DNA of 64,000 nucleotides from Amycolatopsis tolypomycina (GCF_900105945.1 NZ_FNSO01000004.1:4464001-4528000), one strand, 5' to 3'. Shown: positions 32,124-41,974, counted from the stretch's first letter. Program-made: numbers and translations. Notes: generated by a model from the sequence alone, not told the origin.

Positions 32124-34517
32124 ATGCGAAGACGCATGCTGGGGGCGGTCCTGCCCCTGGTGCTCGCGGCGACCACCGCCGTCCCCCTGTCCGCCGCCGC
32201 CGATCCCGCTCCGGCGGTGTCGGCGCTGACGAAGTCCGTGCAGGGCACCGGTTCCCCGGCCGCGCACGGGGCGACCGCGAACTGGGTCGTCGGCTACGAA
32301 GACCACGCGACCACGACCGGCGCCGCCACCATCACCGACGCCGTCGGCGCCGGGCAGTCCTACCAGTCCGGCTCCCTGCACGTTCCGCCCGGCTGGACAC
32401 CGCAGTGGTCCACCGACGGCAGCACGTTCAGCGGCACCGAACCCGCGTCCGGTGTCACCGCCGTCCGCGGGACGAATCCCGCCGCCGGGTCCGACGCGAC
32501 CCAGCTGACCGGGGCGCTCACCCCGCCCGTGCAGGCGGTGACCACCCCCACCGGCGGCGACGGCTACACGCCGATCCTGCACCGCACCCCCGGCGGCGTG
32601 CTGCAGGCCTGGAACATCTACCACCACGCGGGAGCCACCGCGCCGAAGGTGGTCTGCACCGAACTCGCCACCGGCACGCACTGCCCGGGCGGCCCGTGGC
32701 CGAAGGTGCTCAACACCGCGCCCGGCCCGCTCGGCACCCTGGGGGCCGGGGACATCGCCACCACCCTCATCGAGCAGTACGTGCACGACCCCGCCGCGCC
32801 GGCGAAGGTCTACTACCCGGCCCTCACGGCGACTTCGGCCGGCGTCGGCTGCCTCGACATGGCCGCCACCGCCAACTGCGGGTACTGGCCGCTGGCCACG
32901 CTCGGCGGATCGCCGCCGGTGAACAACATGGCGGGCCTCGTGGAGAGCGGCGGCAACCTGTACGGCTTGCTCAGCACCGGTGCGGTGACCTGCTGGACCA
33001 TCGCCACGCAGAGCGCGTGCGCCGGCCAGCCGTACGCGCCGATCCTGCCGGCGGTCAACCAGGCCTACGTCTACGGCGGCATGACCGTGGTGGCGGGCAA
33101 GGTGTTCGCGTCGACGGCGAACCCCGGCTCCGCGCTCCAGCCGCAACTGGGCTGCTTCGACCCGGCGACGGCCACCGCGTGCGCCGGCTGGGCTTCCTCG
33201 CGGCCCACGGGACCGGCGGGCAACCACACCTACAACGCCTACACGGCGTTCAACGCGGCCGGCGCCCCGGTCGGGGCGTGTTCGTCGACGACCGGCGGCA
33301 CGAACGTCACGACCTGCTACGCGCTGGACGGTTCGACCCTGCCGGCCCCACCGGGCGCGGCGGCCCTGACCGGCGGGATCTACGTCTTCAACCCGGAAGT
33401 CGTCACCGATGCGAACGGCCACGTGCGCAGCTACCTGGCGATCTGGAACGGCGGCGAGGCGGGCGCGGCCGTGTGCCACGACTGGACGACCGGAGCGGCG
33501 TGCGCCGGGCTGCCCGCCCGGATCACCCACCCGACGGTGAACGGCGGCGTCACCCGGGACTACGGGTACACGTTCGACCCGCCGTCGGGCTGCCTGTTCG
33601 GCCTGGGTGACGCGGGCATCCTGTTCTCGATGGACCCGGCCACCGGCGCCTCGCCGTGCGTCCGCTCCGGCGGGCAGGTGACCCTGCGGCCGGGTGACTT
33701 CTACTGCGACGGCGGAAGTCACGTCCAGGGCTACACGTCCGCGCGGCTGACGGGTGTCGACCCGGCGAACGTCGACTTCGCGGCGTCGCGGGTGACGGTC
33801 GTCGACCAGGACAACGCGGTGGTGCCGACCCCGGGCTTCGCCCCGGACGGCTCGGTCGACCTGACCGGCGTCTCGGTGGCGGGGCACCCGTCGATCACCG
33901 TGACGACGACGCTGGTGCTGCACAGCGCGGCAGGCTTCAGCGGGTCACTGGTGGTCGACTTCGCGGGCGACGCGCCCCAGCTGTGCTTCCGCACGACGAT
34001 CTCGGCGGACTGCCTGGTGACGTCCGTGGCGAACACGGCGACGGGCACGGACTCGACGGGGTCGTTCACGTCCAACACGGTGACGCTGCCGGTCTCGCCG
34101 GGTGCGTCGTGCACCCCGAAGGTGACCGTGCAGAAGGAGATCTGCACGGCGGTCCACCCGGCCCAATGCGGCCCGGGCGGCGCCGGACCGTGGGCGAAGC
34201 AGGCCCCGGTGGGTCTGCTCGGCGTGCTCGCGGCGTCGGCGTACTGGCGGATCACGGTGACGAACGAGGGTCCGGTGGGGATCACGTCCGCGCAGGTGGT
34301 GGACAGCGTCGAGCCGTCGTGCCAGACGGGTCCGTTCACGCTGGCGGCAGGTCAGTCGAAGCAGGTGCACTGTGCGACGTATGCGCTGCTGAACCTGTTC
34401 CCCATCACCAACAAGGCGAAGGTGACCTACCTGCCGGTGAACGTCCCGCCGGGCACGCCTCCGTCCACAACGGACTGGTCGGCGGCGAAGGCCTGTTCGC
34501 TGCTGTGCGTCCTGTAA
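32124..34517 (+). CDS. Large exported DUF11-like repeat protein, 797 aa
   Basis: A secreted protein with signal peptide MRRRMLGAVLPLVLAATTAV (cut near residue 26). Residues ~30-560 alternate short strands and paired Cys (e.g. VGCLDMAATANCGYWP, VTCWTIATQSACAGQP), which looks like a disulfide-stabilised beta-propeller. The last ~230 residues hold DUF11/conserved-repeat-like beta sandwiches of surface proteins (YWRITVTNEGPVGITSAQVV). No sorting signal or membrane anchor follows, so it is probably released. The start has GAGGACC upstream. The 3' end overlaps the convergent MHYT gene by 91 bp. Function unknown; adhesion or wall attachment is a guess. Confidence 0.8.
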   Translation: MRRRMLGAVLPLVLAATTAVPLSAAADPAPAVSALTKSVQGTGSPAAHGATANWVVGYEDHATTTGAATITDAVGAGQSYQSGSLHVPPGWTPQWSTDGSTFSGTEPASGVTAVRGTNPAAGSDATQLTGALTPPVQAVTTPTGGDGYTPILHRTPGGVLQAWNIYHHAGATAPKVVCTELATGTHCPGGPWPKVLNTAPGPLGTLGAGDIATTLIEQYVHDPAAPAKVYYPALTATSAGVGCLDMAATANCGYWPLATLGGSPPVNNMAGLVESGGNLYGLLSTGAVTCWTIATQSACAGQPYAPILPAVNQAYVYGGMTVVAGKVFASTANPGSALQPQLGCFDPATATACAGWASSRPTGPAGNHTYNAYTAFNAAGAPVGACSSTTGGTNVTTCYALDGSTLPAPPGAAALTGGIYVFNPEVVTDANGHVRSYLAIWNGGEAGAAVCHDWTTGAACAGLPARITHPTVNGGVTRDYGYTFDPPSGCLFGLGDAGILFSMDPATGASPCVRSGGQVTLRPGDFYCDGGSHVQGYTSARLTGVDPANVDFAASRVTVVDQDNAVVPTPGFAPDGSVDLTGVSVAGHPSITVTTTLVLHSAAGFSGSLVVDFAGDAPQLCFRTTISADCLVTSVANTATGTDSTGSFTSNTVTLPVSPGASCTPKVTVQKEICTAVHPAQCGPGGAGPWAKQAPVGLLGVLAASAYWRITVTNEGPVGITSAQVVDSVEPSCQTGPFTLAAGQSKQVHCATYALLNLFPITNKAKVTYLPVNVPPGTPPSTTDWSAAKACSLLCVL

Positions 34518-35269
34518 GGAGGTGAGATCGCCGGCCCGCGGGAAGCTCCCCCGCGGGCCGGCGCCAGCAGGACCGCGCACAGCGGCACCGCCATCGCGAT
34601 CGCGGCCAGCACGAACACGGGGAACAGGAAGGAGAACACCTCCGCGCCCGCCGGGTCCGGGGCGTTCATGTCCATGGTCATCCGGACCGCCGCCATGCCC
34701 GTGTAGTGCATGCCCGTGACCGCCGCGCCCATCACGAAGCCCGCCAGCAGCCGCAGCGCGAGGCGGTCGAGGAAGACCGCGAACCACAGCGCCGCCGTCG
34801 CCGCCACCACCGCGATCACCACCGACAGCGCCACCAGGCCGCCGTCGTAGCCGAAGTCGCCCTTCACGCGCAGCGCCGACATTCCGGTGTAGTGCATGAC
34901 GTTCACCGCCAGGCCGGTGATGACGCCGCCGAGGGCGAGGCGCCACCAGCCGAACTTCGCGCGGCCGCCGACCACCACGAGCCCGGCGAACACCGCCGAC
35001 ACCGACAGCACCGCCGACAGCGCCGTGCGGAAGATGTCGTAGCGGACCGGCATGCCCGGCGTGCTGAAGCCGAGCATCGCCACGAAGTGCATCAGCCAGA
35101 TGCCGACCCCGCCGATCGAAACGGCGGCCAGCAGCAGCCACCGCAGGCGGTGGCGGGGATCGGCGGCGTGGCGGGCCTGCACCGCGCACGCCAGGCCGAG
35201 CGCGCAGCCGACCACGGACGTCAGGTACGCGAGCACGAGCAGCCAGTGCCCCAGCGCGAAATGCTCCAT
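34427..35269 (-). CDS. Stand-alone MHYT-domain membrane sensor
   Basis: A 280-aa membrane protein with seven hydrophobic segments and all three MHYT-type motifs: WLMHFVAMLG, NVMHYTGMSA and GMHYTGMAA. MHYT domains are thought to bind copper and to sense oxygen, CO or NO, and are usually fused to GGDEF/EAL or kinase domains; here the domain is alone. It starts 13 bp after the DUF742 gene, so it is the last gene of a conservon-type operon. The final ~50 residues are hydrophilic and are encoded on DNA shared with the convergent exported-protein gene. A 12-bp hairpin (34530-34562) lies inside the frame. Confidence 0.88.
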   Translation of the reverse strand: MEHFALGHWLLVLAYLTSVVGCALGLACAVQARHAADPRHRLRWLLLAAVSIGGVGIWLMHFVAMLGFSTPGMPVRYDIFRTALSAVLSVSAVFAGLVVVGGRAKFGWWRLALGGVITGLAVNVMHYTGMSALRVKGDFGYDGGLVALSVVIAVVAATAALWFAVFLDRLALRLLAGFVMGAAVTGMHYTGMAAVRMTMDMNAPDPAGAEVFSFLFPVFVLAAIAMAVPLCAVLLAPARGGASRGPAISPPYRTHSSEQAFAADQSVVDGGVPGGTFTGR

Positions 35270-35282
35270 GGCGAAGTCCTCT

Positions 35283-35663
35283 CTACAGGTCGCGCAGCCC
35301 GTGCAGCACGCGTTCCATCAAGTCGTGGCGCTCGTCCCAGCCGGCGGTGTCCGACAGCGTGTCGCGGACGACGACCAGGTCGTCCTGCATCAGGTCCGAC
35401 ACGAGCACGCGGACCACCCCGAGCGGCAGCACCAGCAGCGCGGCGATCTCCATCAGCGACCGCGGCCGGAGGCACAGCTCGAGCACCTCCGCCGACGCGC
35501 TCGACGTCTGGTAGACGGCTTCGGCGCGGCCGTCGGCGGTGGTCTCGACCAGTGCCTCGACGGCGATGTCCACCGCCGGCGCCGTCCGGCCTTCCGTCCA
35601 GGCGTAGGGCCGGGCGAGCGCCGGGCTGCGGCGCGGCTCGTCCCCGGCCGGGTCGTCGGTCAC
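35283..35663 (-). CDS. cvnC: DUF742 protein (conservon CvnC type)
   Basis: A 126-aa cytoplasmic protein of the DUF742 family, the third member of actinobacterial conservons. The family core is visible as [16 protein letters not shown] and a helix-turn-helix-like C-terminal half ([29 protein letters not shown]). Partners by family knowledge are the roadblock protein and a small GTPase. The start is GTG at 35661-35663, overlapping the roadblock stop (GTGA). The gene usually found next, the CvnD GTPase, is missing; an MHYT protein follows instead. Confidence 0.9.
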   Translation of the reverse strand: MTDDPAGDEPRRSPALARPYAWTEGRTAPAVDIAVEALVETTADGRAEAVYQTSSASAEVLELCLRPRSLMEIAALLVLPLGVVRVLVSDLMQDDLVVVRDTLSDTAGWDERHDLMERVLHGLRDL

Positions 35664-36136
35664 CGGTGGTCCTGGGCCACCGGTATCTCGCGCGCGGGCA
35701 CGTCGACCTTCTGCCCCACCCGCTCCACCAGCATCGTCATCTCGTAGCCGACCAGCCCGATGTCGCAGCCGGTCGAGGCGAGCACGACGAGGTTCGAGCC
35801 GTCGCCGACGCTCATCAGCAGCAGGAACCCCTGCTCCATCTCGATCACCGACTGCACGACCCGCCCGGCGGTGAACAGCTCCGCGGTGCCGAGGGAGAGG
35901 CTGGACAGGCCGGCGGCGATGGCCGCGAGCTGGTCGCCCCGTTCGCGGGGAAGCGTGTCGTCGGCGGCCACGAGCAGGCCGTCGGCGGAGACGAGCACGG
36001 CGTGCGCGACGCCCGAAACGTCCTGGACGAACCCGTTGACCAGCCAGTTCAGCGTCGCGGACCGTTCGGGTGGCGGCGGTCCGGGGGGCGGGGCCGCCGG
36101 CCGGGTGGCGGAGCGCCGGGAGTGCAGTTCCGTCAT
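35660..36136 (-). CDS. cvnB: Roadblock/LC7-domain protein (conservon CvnB type)
   Basis: A 158-aa protein with a Pro-rich N-terminus (residues 10-25) and one roadblock/LC7 domain ([20 protein letters not shown], then [20 protein letters not shown]). Roadblock proteins in conservons bind small GTPases and help assemble the signalling complex near the membrane. The start ATG at 36136 overlaps the stop of the sensor kinase (ATGA), and its own stop overlaps the DUF742 start, so the three are tightly coupled. With no CvnD GTPase in the operon, its partner must be encoded elsewhere or is different here. Confidence 0.92.
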   Translation of the reverse strand: MTELHSRRSATRPAAPPPGPPPPERSATLNWLVNGFVQDVSGVAHAVLVSADGLLVAADDTLPRERGDQLAAIAAGLSSLSLGTAELFTAGRVVQSVIEMEQGFLLLMSVGDGSNLVVLASTGCDIGLVGYEMTMLVERVGQKVDVPAREIPVAQDHR

Positions 36137-38904
36137 CGCGGATCCACTTCGTCCTTTCGGGATCGTTCGGCACGGGCCGCGGCCTCCGACCGGGCGGCCC
36201 GCAGGCCCTGGTAGTGCCGGGAGAGACTGCTGCGCACGGCGGCGGCGTCGCGGAAGGAGCCACCGGGTTGTTCGCGCCCCCGCGGGACGACGGCACCGGG
36301 GGCGAGCTGCGCCCCGGGCCGGCGGGTGGGAAGGCCCGCGCCGGTGAGGTTCTGCGCGGCGGGGGCCTGGAGAGCGCTTTCGGCGGCCTGCCGCGCGCGG
36401 TCGGCGGGGGTGTCCCACTCGCCGACGGGGGCCAGGTCGGGCCGGGTGCCGTCGGGCGCCTGCCGCGCGCGGTCGGCGGGGGTGTCCCACTCGCCGACGG
36501 GGGCCAGGTCGGGCCGGATGCCGTCGGGCGCCTGCCGCGCGCGGTCGGCGGGGGTGTCCCACTCGCCGACGGGGGCCAGGTCGAGCCGGGTGCCGTCGGG
36601 GACGGCGGGCGGCTCCGCGATGGCCCGGCCAGCGGGTGGCTCCGCAATGCCCCGACCGGCGGTCGGTTCCGTGATCGCCCGGCCAGCAGGCGACTCCGCG
36701 ATAGCCCGGCCAACGGGCGACTCCGCACCGGCCCGACCGGCAGGCGACTCCGCACTAGCCGGGTCGGCGAGGGCCTCCGCGATCGCCCGCCCGGCAGGCG
36801 ACGCCGCACCGGCCGGGTGGGCGAGGGTCTCTTCTGCGGCCGGCCACTCCACCTGCACCGGCCGCCCGTTCCGCCGCACCGCCGGCTTGGCCGCGGGCTC
36901 GGTGAACCAGCTCGTCACCACCTGCTCGAAGATCGGCGTCGACGCCTGGGCCGGCACCACCGGTGCCCGGCGGCCGGTGCGGGTGGCCCGTGCCGTGGCC
37001 AGGCGGCCCGCGCCGATCGGGCGGGCCAGGTCCGCGAGCACCAGTGCGCCCGGGACGTGGACGCTCGCCGTCACCCCCGCGTGGCGGGCCGCCGTTCCCG
37101 TGGCCCGCAGGCGGACCGTCACCCCGTGCAGCGCCGCCAGCCTGCCCACCACGAACAAGCCCATCCGGCGGGTCGTCTCCGGGCCGACCGTCCCGGCCGC
37201 CGCGAGCCGGTCGTTCACCGTCGCCAGCTCCTCCGGTGTCATGCCCAGGCCCTGGTCGACCACCTCGATGAGCAGGCCGCCGTCGGCGCCGCGGTCGGCC
37301 GTCAGCGCCACCTTGTGCTCCGGTGGCGAAAAGCGCGTCGCGTTCTCCAGCAGCTCCGCCAGGATGTGCACCACGTCCGCCGCCGCCTCGGGCTGGACCG
37401 AGCCGCGCGGCGCGGTGCCCAGGGCCACCCGCCGGTAGTCCTTGACCTCCGACGTCGCCGCGCGCAGCAGGTCGCGCGTCGGGACCGGCTCGCGGCCGTG
37501 GCGGACCGGGCGGCCGCCCGCGAGGACGTGCAGGTTCTCGCCGTTGCGGCGCAGCCGGGTCGCGATGTGGTCGATGCGGAACAGCTCGTCGAGCCGCCGC
37601 GGGTTCTGCTCCCCCGCCTCCAGGTCTTCGATGATCGACAGCTGCTGCTCGACCAGCGACTGGCTCCGCCGCGACAGCGTCATGAACATCTCGCTGACCT
37701 GCTTGCGCAGCTCGGCCTGCTCGACGGCGAGCCGGACCGCCTGGCGATGCATGTCGTCGAACGCCCGCGCCAGCTGCCCGATCTCCTCGTCCGTCCGGAC
37801 ACCGGAGCCGGGCACCGCGCGCCAGTCGACGTCGTGGCCTTCGCGGATCTGCCGGACGGTCTCCGGCAGCCGGTCGTTCGCCGCGCGCAGGGCTTCCGCG
37901 CGCAGCCGGCGCACCGGCGTGACCAGCGACCGCACCACCAGCAGCGCGATCGCGAGCGCGCCGAGCAGCGCACCCAGGACCAGTGCGGTGTCGCGCAGGG
38001 AGTCCGCCCGGGCCCGGTCGGCCGCGGCCGAGACGTCGCCGGCCAGCTGCGCCGCGACGTCGTTCAGCACGCCGCTCACCGCCGCGGCCTCGGCGGTGAT
38101 CGAGGGCAGCAACGACGCGAGCGGGCGGTCGCCACCCGGGTCCTGGAGGGCGTCGAGCCTGCCGTCGGCGGCGTCGGTCGCCGCGGTGAGCCGGGCCAGC
38201 TGGTCGCCGGTCAGCCGGTGCTCCGCCTGCTCGGCGAGAACCTCCTGCTCGGCGGCGGTCCGGATGACGGCCGGGCGCAGCGAAGCGTCGTCCGGGCTGT
38301 TCTGCGCGGCCCGCCGGAGGGTCTCTTCGGTGGCCAGTTCGCCGCGCAGGTGGATCAGCAGCCGGGCGGTCTCCGCGCCGCCGGCGTCGGCCGGGACGAA
38401 CGCGGGCACGAGGTCGCCGAGGGTGGCGATGATGTCGTTGTAGCCGGCGGCTTTGGTGCGGACGTCGCCGCTGCCGGCCGCGCGGATGCCGGCGAGCTTG
38501 CCGAGCGCGGTGTTCAGCGCCCGGCCGGCGTCGGCGGGCAGCGGCGCGAAGCCGGTGTCGCGCTGGACCGCGGCCACCTTGGCGTCGACGGCCGCGGTCA
38601 GCGTGTCCGGCGCGCCGGCCGGAACCGCGACGGCGGCGACCATCTCCGCGCCCAGCGACGCCGTGAGGTCGATCGTGTCGCGCAGCACCGGCAGCCGGTC
38701 GCGGGCCGCGCTGAGCGTGGTCGCCCGGTCGAGCTCGCCCTGGATGCGGATTTCCGCGAGCGCCACCGCGACCAGGACCGGCAGCAGCAGGACGACGCTG
38801 ATCTTGGTGCGGACGCTCCAGTGCGCGGGCCACCACGCGGCGTCCGCCGGGCGGCGGGGCGTGACTCTGCTTTCGCTTTCGTGCGGAGCGGAGCTTTCGT
38901 GCAT
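36133..38904 (-). CDS. cvnA: Conservon sensor histidine kinase (CvnA type) with C-terminal repeats
   Basis: A 923-aa membrane kinase. A first membrane segment ([20 protein letters not shown], ~40-60) precedes a helical nitrate-sensor-like extracellular domain (~65-310), a second segment, a HAMP-like linker ([19 protein letters not shown]), a dimerisation helix and an HATPase_c domain ([29 protein letters not shown]). The ~250-residue tail is disordered, with [13 protein letters not shown] decapeptides and three exact-length 24-aa repeats. I use ATG at 38904 (MHESSAPHE); ATG at 39012 is an alternative. It begins the cvn-like operon and should sense an outside signal through an atypical phosphorelay or scaffold. 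Confidence 0.9.
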   Translation of the reverse strand: MHESSAPHESESRVTPRRPADAAWWPAHWSVRTKISVVLLLPVLVAVALAEIRIQGELDRATTLSAARDRLPVLRDTIDLTASLGAEMVAAVAVPAGAPDTLTAAVDAKVAAVQRDTGFAPLPADAGRALNTALGKLAGIRAAGSGDVRTKAAGYNDIIATLGDLVPAFVPADAGGAETARLLIHLRGELATEETLRRAAQNSPDDASLRPAVIRTAAEQEVLAEQAEHRLTGDQLARLTAATDAADGRLDALQDPGGDRPLASLLPSITAEAAAVSGVLNDVAAQLAGDVSAAADRARADSLRDTALVLGALLGALAIALLVVRSLVTPVRRLRAEALRAANDRLPETVRQIREGHDVDWRAVPGSGVRTDEEIGQLARAFDDMHRQAVRLAVEQAELRKQVSEMFMTLSRRSQSLVEQQLSIIEDLEAGEQNPRRLDELFRIDHIATRLRRNGENLHVLAGGRPVRHGREPVPTRDLLRAATSEVKDYRRVALGTAPRGSVQPEAAADVVHILAELLENATRFSPPEHKVALTADRGADGGLLIEVVDQGLGMTPEELATVNDRLAAAGTVGPETTRRMGLFVVGRLAALHGVTVRLRATGTAARHAGVTASVHVPGALVLADLARPIGAGRLATARATRTGRRAPVVPAQASTPIFEQVVTSWFTEPAAKPAVRRNGRPVQVEWPAAEETLAHPAGAASPAGRAIAEALADPASAESPAGRAGAESPVGRAIAESPAGRAITEPTAGRGIAEPPAGRAIAEPPAVPDGTRLDLAPVGEWDTPADRARQAPDGIRPDLAPVGEWDTPADRARQAPDGTRPDLAPVGEWDTPADRARQAAESALQAPAAQNLTGAGLPTRRPGAQLAPGAVVPRGREQPGGSFRDAAAVRSSLSRHYQGLRAARSEAAARAERSRKDEVDPR
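36386..36601 (-). repeat. Three 72-bp in-frame tandem repeats in the kinase tail
   Basis: Units start at 36386, 36458 and 36530 and encode [18 protein letters not shown] with a short PDG(T/I)R linker. The copies are nearly identical at DNA level, differing at a handful of bases, so they arose recently or are being homogenised. Confidence 0.9.
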
Positions 38905-39257
38905 GGCGGAACCGCTCGATTCCCAGCCGCGCGCACGGCTGACGTCGAACCCGGACAGGACGTGGAACCCCAGGAAAGATGTGGCGTTGATCGGCCGATC
39001 AGCAGAAGACATCACCCCCGGAGGGCTTGTCAACCCTGCGGAGCGGCGTTTCTCCAACCCCGCGGGCTAATTGTTTCCGCGGCTCACGGATCGTGTTCCG
39101 ATGATCGCTGCTTGCACACTGTTCAAGCGCGTTCGCGCAGGCCCAGGGCCTACTGGGCGGTAAACAAGGGCGCCCGTTCGGGCTGGCGGCAGAATTACCC
39201 ACAGCCGCCACCGGGTCGAATTCGACCATTGTCCGAACGGTGTGTTATTAATTCCCC
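38905..39257. other. Non-coding region before the LtrA-type gene
   Basis: TGATCGGCCGATCA at 38989-39002 is a perfect 14-bp palindrome ~85 bp upstream of the kinase start and is a candidate operator. The rest (39060-39257) is A+T-richer and should hold the divergent promoters of the cvn-like operon and the LtrA-type gene. Confidence 0.45.
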
Positions 39258-40580
39258 GTGACCGAAGTGGACGAACGCGCCGGCAAGCGGGTCGGGTGGG
39301 TCGAGCTGTACTTCGACCTCGTCTTCGTGTTCGCGGTGGGGCAGGTGGCGCACGGCATCGTCGCGGACCCGCACTGGGCGCGCGCCGCGGCGGCGCTCGG
39401 CCTGTTCGCGACGCTCTGGTGGACGTGGATCGGCTTCGCCGTGCTGTACAACCGCCGCGGCGACGACAGCCGCGTCGCCGACCGGCTGTTCGTGCTCGCC
39501 GGCACGATCCCCTGCGGGATCGCCGCGACGCAGGCGCACCACGTCTTCGAGGGGCACCCGGCGATCTTCGCGGCGGCGATGGCCGGGGTCCGCCTGATCC
39601 TGGCGGCGGCCCACCGCTGGCCGCGCGCCGGCGGCGACCAGCGGCGGATCGGCTGGGGCTACGCGGTGTCGGCCGTCCTCTTCGGCGTGTCGGCGGTCCT
39701 GCCGCACTACGGGTTCCTGTGGGCGTTCGCGCTGGTGCAGGAAGCGGGGTTCCTGCTGCTGGGCGACGGTCGCAACCGACGTCGCGGCGAGCGGCCCACG
39801 CGGGCGGCGCGGTGGCGGCTCATGCTCACCCCGCCGCGCGACCCGAACCTGGCGGTGGACTCGGCGCACCTGGCGGAGCGGTTCGGGCTGTTCATGATCC
39901 TGCTGCTGGGCGAACTGGTGCTGACGGTCGGCACGGCGGCGCTCGAGCGGCCGGCCGACGACCTGGGGTACTGGCTGGCCTTGGCCGGCGGGCTGGTGCT
40001 GGCGGGCGCGCTGTGGTGGGTGTACTTCTCCTCGGCGGTGGAGATCTACGAGCGCATGCTCGGCTATTCGGGCGGCAACCCGGCGCTGGCGTATTCGCTG
40101 TACGCGGGCGGCCACCTGATGCCGGCCTTCGCACTGCTGCTGATGGCGGCGGGGGTGAACCTGTCACTGCACGAGTCCCCACCCCACGCGGCGGCCTGGT
40201 TCACGACGGCGGGCCTGACGATCTACCTGGCCGGGACGCGGGTCTTCGCGACGGGATCGCGCCACTGGTACTTCACGCTGGCCCGGGTGGCAGCACTGGC
40301 GGCGACGGTGAACTTGGCGCTTTTGGACCGCGTGCTGCCGGCTCCGGCGGTGGTGCTGGTGATCGCGGGTTGGGCGGTGGGGGCGGCCGCAGTGACGGCG
40401 GTGATCCGCCAGCGGACTCGTGCGCGTCTTGGTGAGGATCCGGTGGCGTTTCTGCGGCAGGTTGCCGATCGGCGTCGGATCGAGCCGGAGGGCGGTGGGC
40501 GCACGGAGGGCGGTGGGCGGCCGGAGGGCAGCGGTGGGCGCACGGAAGGCAGGGGTGGGCGCACGGAGGGCGGCGGCTGA
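39258..40580 (+). CDS. LtrA-family (low temperature requirement A) membrane protein
   Basis: A 440-aa integral membrane protein with about 11 hydrophobic segments. The family opening is clear (VGWVELYFDLVFVFAVGQVA), as are LGLFATLWWTWIGFAVLYNR and AERFGLFMILLLGELVLTVG. LtrA was named from a Listeria cold-growth mutant; the molecular function is unknown. The start is GTG at 39258. The last ~30 residues are a Gly/Arg/Thr/Glu repeat (GGGRTEGG-like units) absent from typical members, and the DNA just beyond is another tandem array, so the C-terminus may be a repeat-expansion product. Confidence 0.88.
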   Translation: MTEVDERAGKRVGWVELYFDLVFVFAVGQVAHGIVADPHWARAAAALGLFATLWWTWIGFAVLYNRRGDDSRVADRLFVLAGTIPCGIAATQAHHVFEGHPAIFAAAMAGVRLILAAAHRWPRAGGDQRRIGWGYAVSAVLFGVSAVLPHYGFLWAFALVQEAGFLLLGDGRNRRRGERPTRAARWRLMLTPPRDPNLAVDSAHLAERFGLFMILLLGELVLTVGTAALERPADDLGYWLALAGGLVLAGALWWVYFSSAVEIYERMLGYSGGNPALAYSLYAGGHLMPAFALLLMAAGVNLSLHESPPHAAAWFTTAGLTIYLAGTRVFATGSRHWYFTLARVAALAATVNLALLDRVLPAPAVVLVIAGWAVGAAAVTAVIRQRTRARLGEDPVAFLRQVADRRRIEPEGGGRTEGGGRPEGSGGRTEGRGGRTEGGG

Positions 40581-40910
40581 GCGCCTGGTGCTGGGCGGCG
40601 GCTGAGGGATCCGCCGTGTTGCCCACATCTCGGCTGGGGTGTGGACAAGTCGGCTTGAACGGCGGGTTCGGCGGGGTTTTTGTCGGAGGGCGTCGGTACG
40701 CTGGAGCGGGGACGGACCCCCAGGGAGGGCGGGCGCTGCTCTCGGGCGGGCGCTGCTCTCGGGCGGGCGCTGCTCTCGGGCGGGCGCTGCTCTCGGGCGG
40801 GCGCTGCTCTCGGGCGGGCGCTGCTCTCGGGCAGGCTGTCCCAGGCAGGCGCTGCTACTGGCGGCTGGGCGGGAGCCGGGCTCGGCGACGGGTCGCCCTC
40901 CGGCAGCAGC
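40581..40910. other. Non-coding interval with a tandem array
   Basis: This 330-bp interval holds the 17-bp array and otherwise GC-rich sequence with no gene that I can support. It ends at the left TA of the IS630-family element. Confidence 0.6.
40733..40834. repeat. 17-bp tandem repeat, six copies
   Basis: GCGCTGCTCTCGGGCGG repeats at 40733, 40750, 40767, 40784, 40801 and 40818 with no mismatch until the end of the last copy; a decayed unit follows. All three frames stay open through it because 17 is not a multiple of 3, but no protein is likely. Confidence 0.92.
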
Positions 40911-41974
40911 TAGTGTCGCGCGTCTGAGGTTCGTTGACGGGTGGTGTGGGGCAGGATCTGGTCGGCGGTCTTGGTCCAGGTGAACGGGTGACAGCGGTCG
41001 TTCCAGCCGTCGATGAAGCGGCGGATCGCGGTGACGAGTTGTTTGACGTTGTCGAAGGATCCGCGGCGGATGGCCTGGCGGGTGATGATGCCGAAGAAGA
41101 CTTCGACCAGGTTCAGCCAGGAGCCCGAGGTAGGCGTGAAGTGCAGCGTGATCCTCGGGTTCCTGGCCAGCCAGGCGTTGACCTCGGCGTGCTTGTGGGT
41201 GTGGTAGTTGTCCAGCACGACATGCAGTTCGCGGCGCGGGTAGGCCTTGGCGACCTTCTTGAGGAAGTCGAGGAACTCCGCTTTGCCGTGGCGGTCGTAG
41301 CACTGGTCGGTGACCTTCCCGGTGGCGATCTCCAGTGCCGCGAACAAGGTCGTGGTGCCGTTGCGTTTGTAGTCGTGGGTGGCTTTCTCCGGCAGGCCGG
41401 GGCGCAGCGGCAGCATCGGTGCGGTGCGGTTGAGTGCCTGGATCTGGGACTTCTCGTCCACGCACAGCACCAGCGCTTTCTCTGGCGGGTTGAGATAGAG
41501 CCCGACCACGTCGCGGACTTTGGCTTCCAGTTCCGGATCGGTGGAGAACTTGAACGTCTCCTGCCGCCAGGGCTGCACGTGATACTTGCGCCACGCCCTG
41601 GCCACGGTCGCGTCCCCGATCCCGAGGTGCCGGCCCAGCAACCGGCTCGACCAGTGCGTCACCGCCAACGTTCCCGGCGGTGGTTCCAGCGTCGCTGCGA
41701 TGATCGAGGCATCATCAACGATCTTCGGCCGCCCAGGGCGCGGCTCGTCATCCAGTCCTGTCAGGCCGTGCGCGGCGAACCGGTCACGCCACTTGATCAC
41801 CGTCGGACGAGACACCCCGACCAGCCGGGCCGTGCCCGCGGTGCCGTGCCCATCCGCCACCGCCAGCACGATCCTGGCTCTCTCGACATGACTCGCCCGG
41901 ATTGCCCGGGACCGCGTCCACGACTCCAAAATGGCCCGGTCCTCGCCACTGACCATCAACCCTGACGAAGGCAT
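40910..41974 (-). CDS. IS630-family transposase
   Basis: A 354-aa intact transposase. An N-terminal helix-turn-helix (RLVGVSRPTVIKWRDRFAAH) is followed by the DDE catalytic domain: LVLCVDEKSQIQAL, LHVVLDNYHTHKHAEV and FTPTSGSWLNLVEVFFGII, which supply the two Asp and the Glu. Length is normal for single-frame IS630 members. The final stop TAG lies partly in the TA target duplication (40910-40912), so every insertion at TA next to the end recreates the stop. It is probably active, and could mobilise the miniature element at 2592-2772. Confidence 0.93.
   Translation of the reverse strand: MPSSGLMVSGEDRAILESWTRSRAIRASHVERARIVLAVADGHGTAGTARLVGVSRPTVIKWRDRFAAHGLTGLDDEPRPGRPKIVDDASIIAATLEPPPGTLAVTHWSSRLLGRHLGIGDATVARAWRKYHVQPWRQETFKFSTDPELEAKVRDVVGLYLNPPEKALVLCVDEKSQIQALNRTAPMLPLRPGLPEKATHDYKRNGTTTLFAALEIATGKVTDQCYDRHGKAEFLDFLKKVAKAYPRRELHVVLDNYHTHKHAEVNAWLARNPRITLHFTPTSGSWLNLVEVFFGIITRQAIRRGSFDNVKQLVTAIRRFIDGWNDRCHPFTWTKTADQILPHTTRQRTSDARH

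Noticed and set aside
34530..34562. Terminator after the exported protein gene
   Set aside because: The 12-bp hairpin is real, but it lies inside the MHYT coding frame on the other strand. It may still act on the + transcript; I did not list it as a separate terminator.
40733..40834. CRISPR or coding repeat
   Set aside because: 17-bp units without spacers; the period breaks the reading frame and no start with a ribosome site precedes it.
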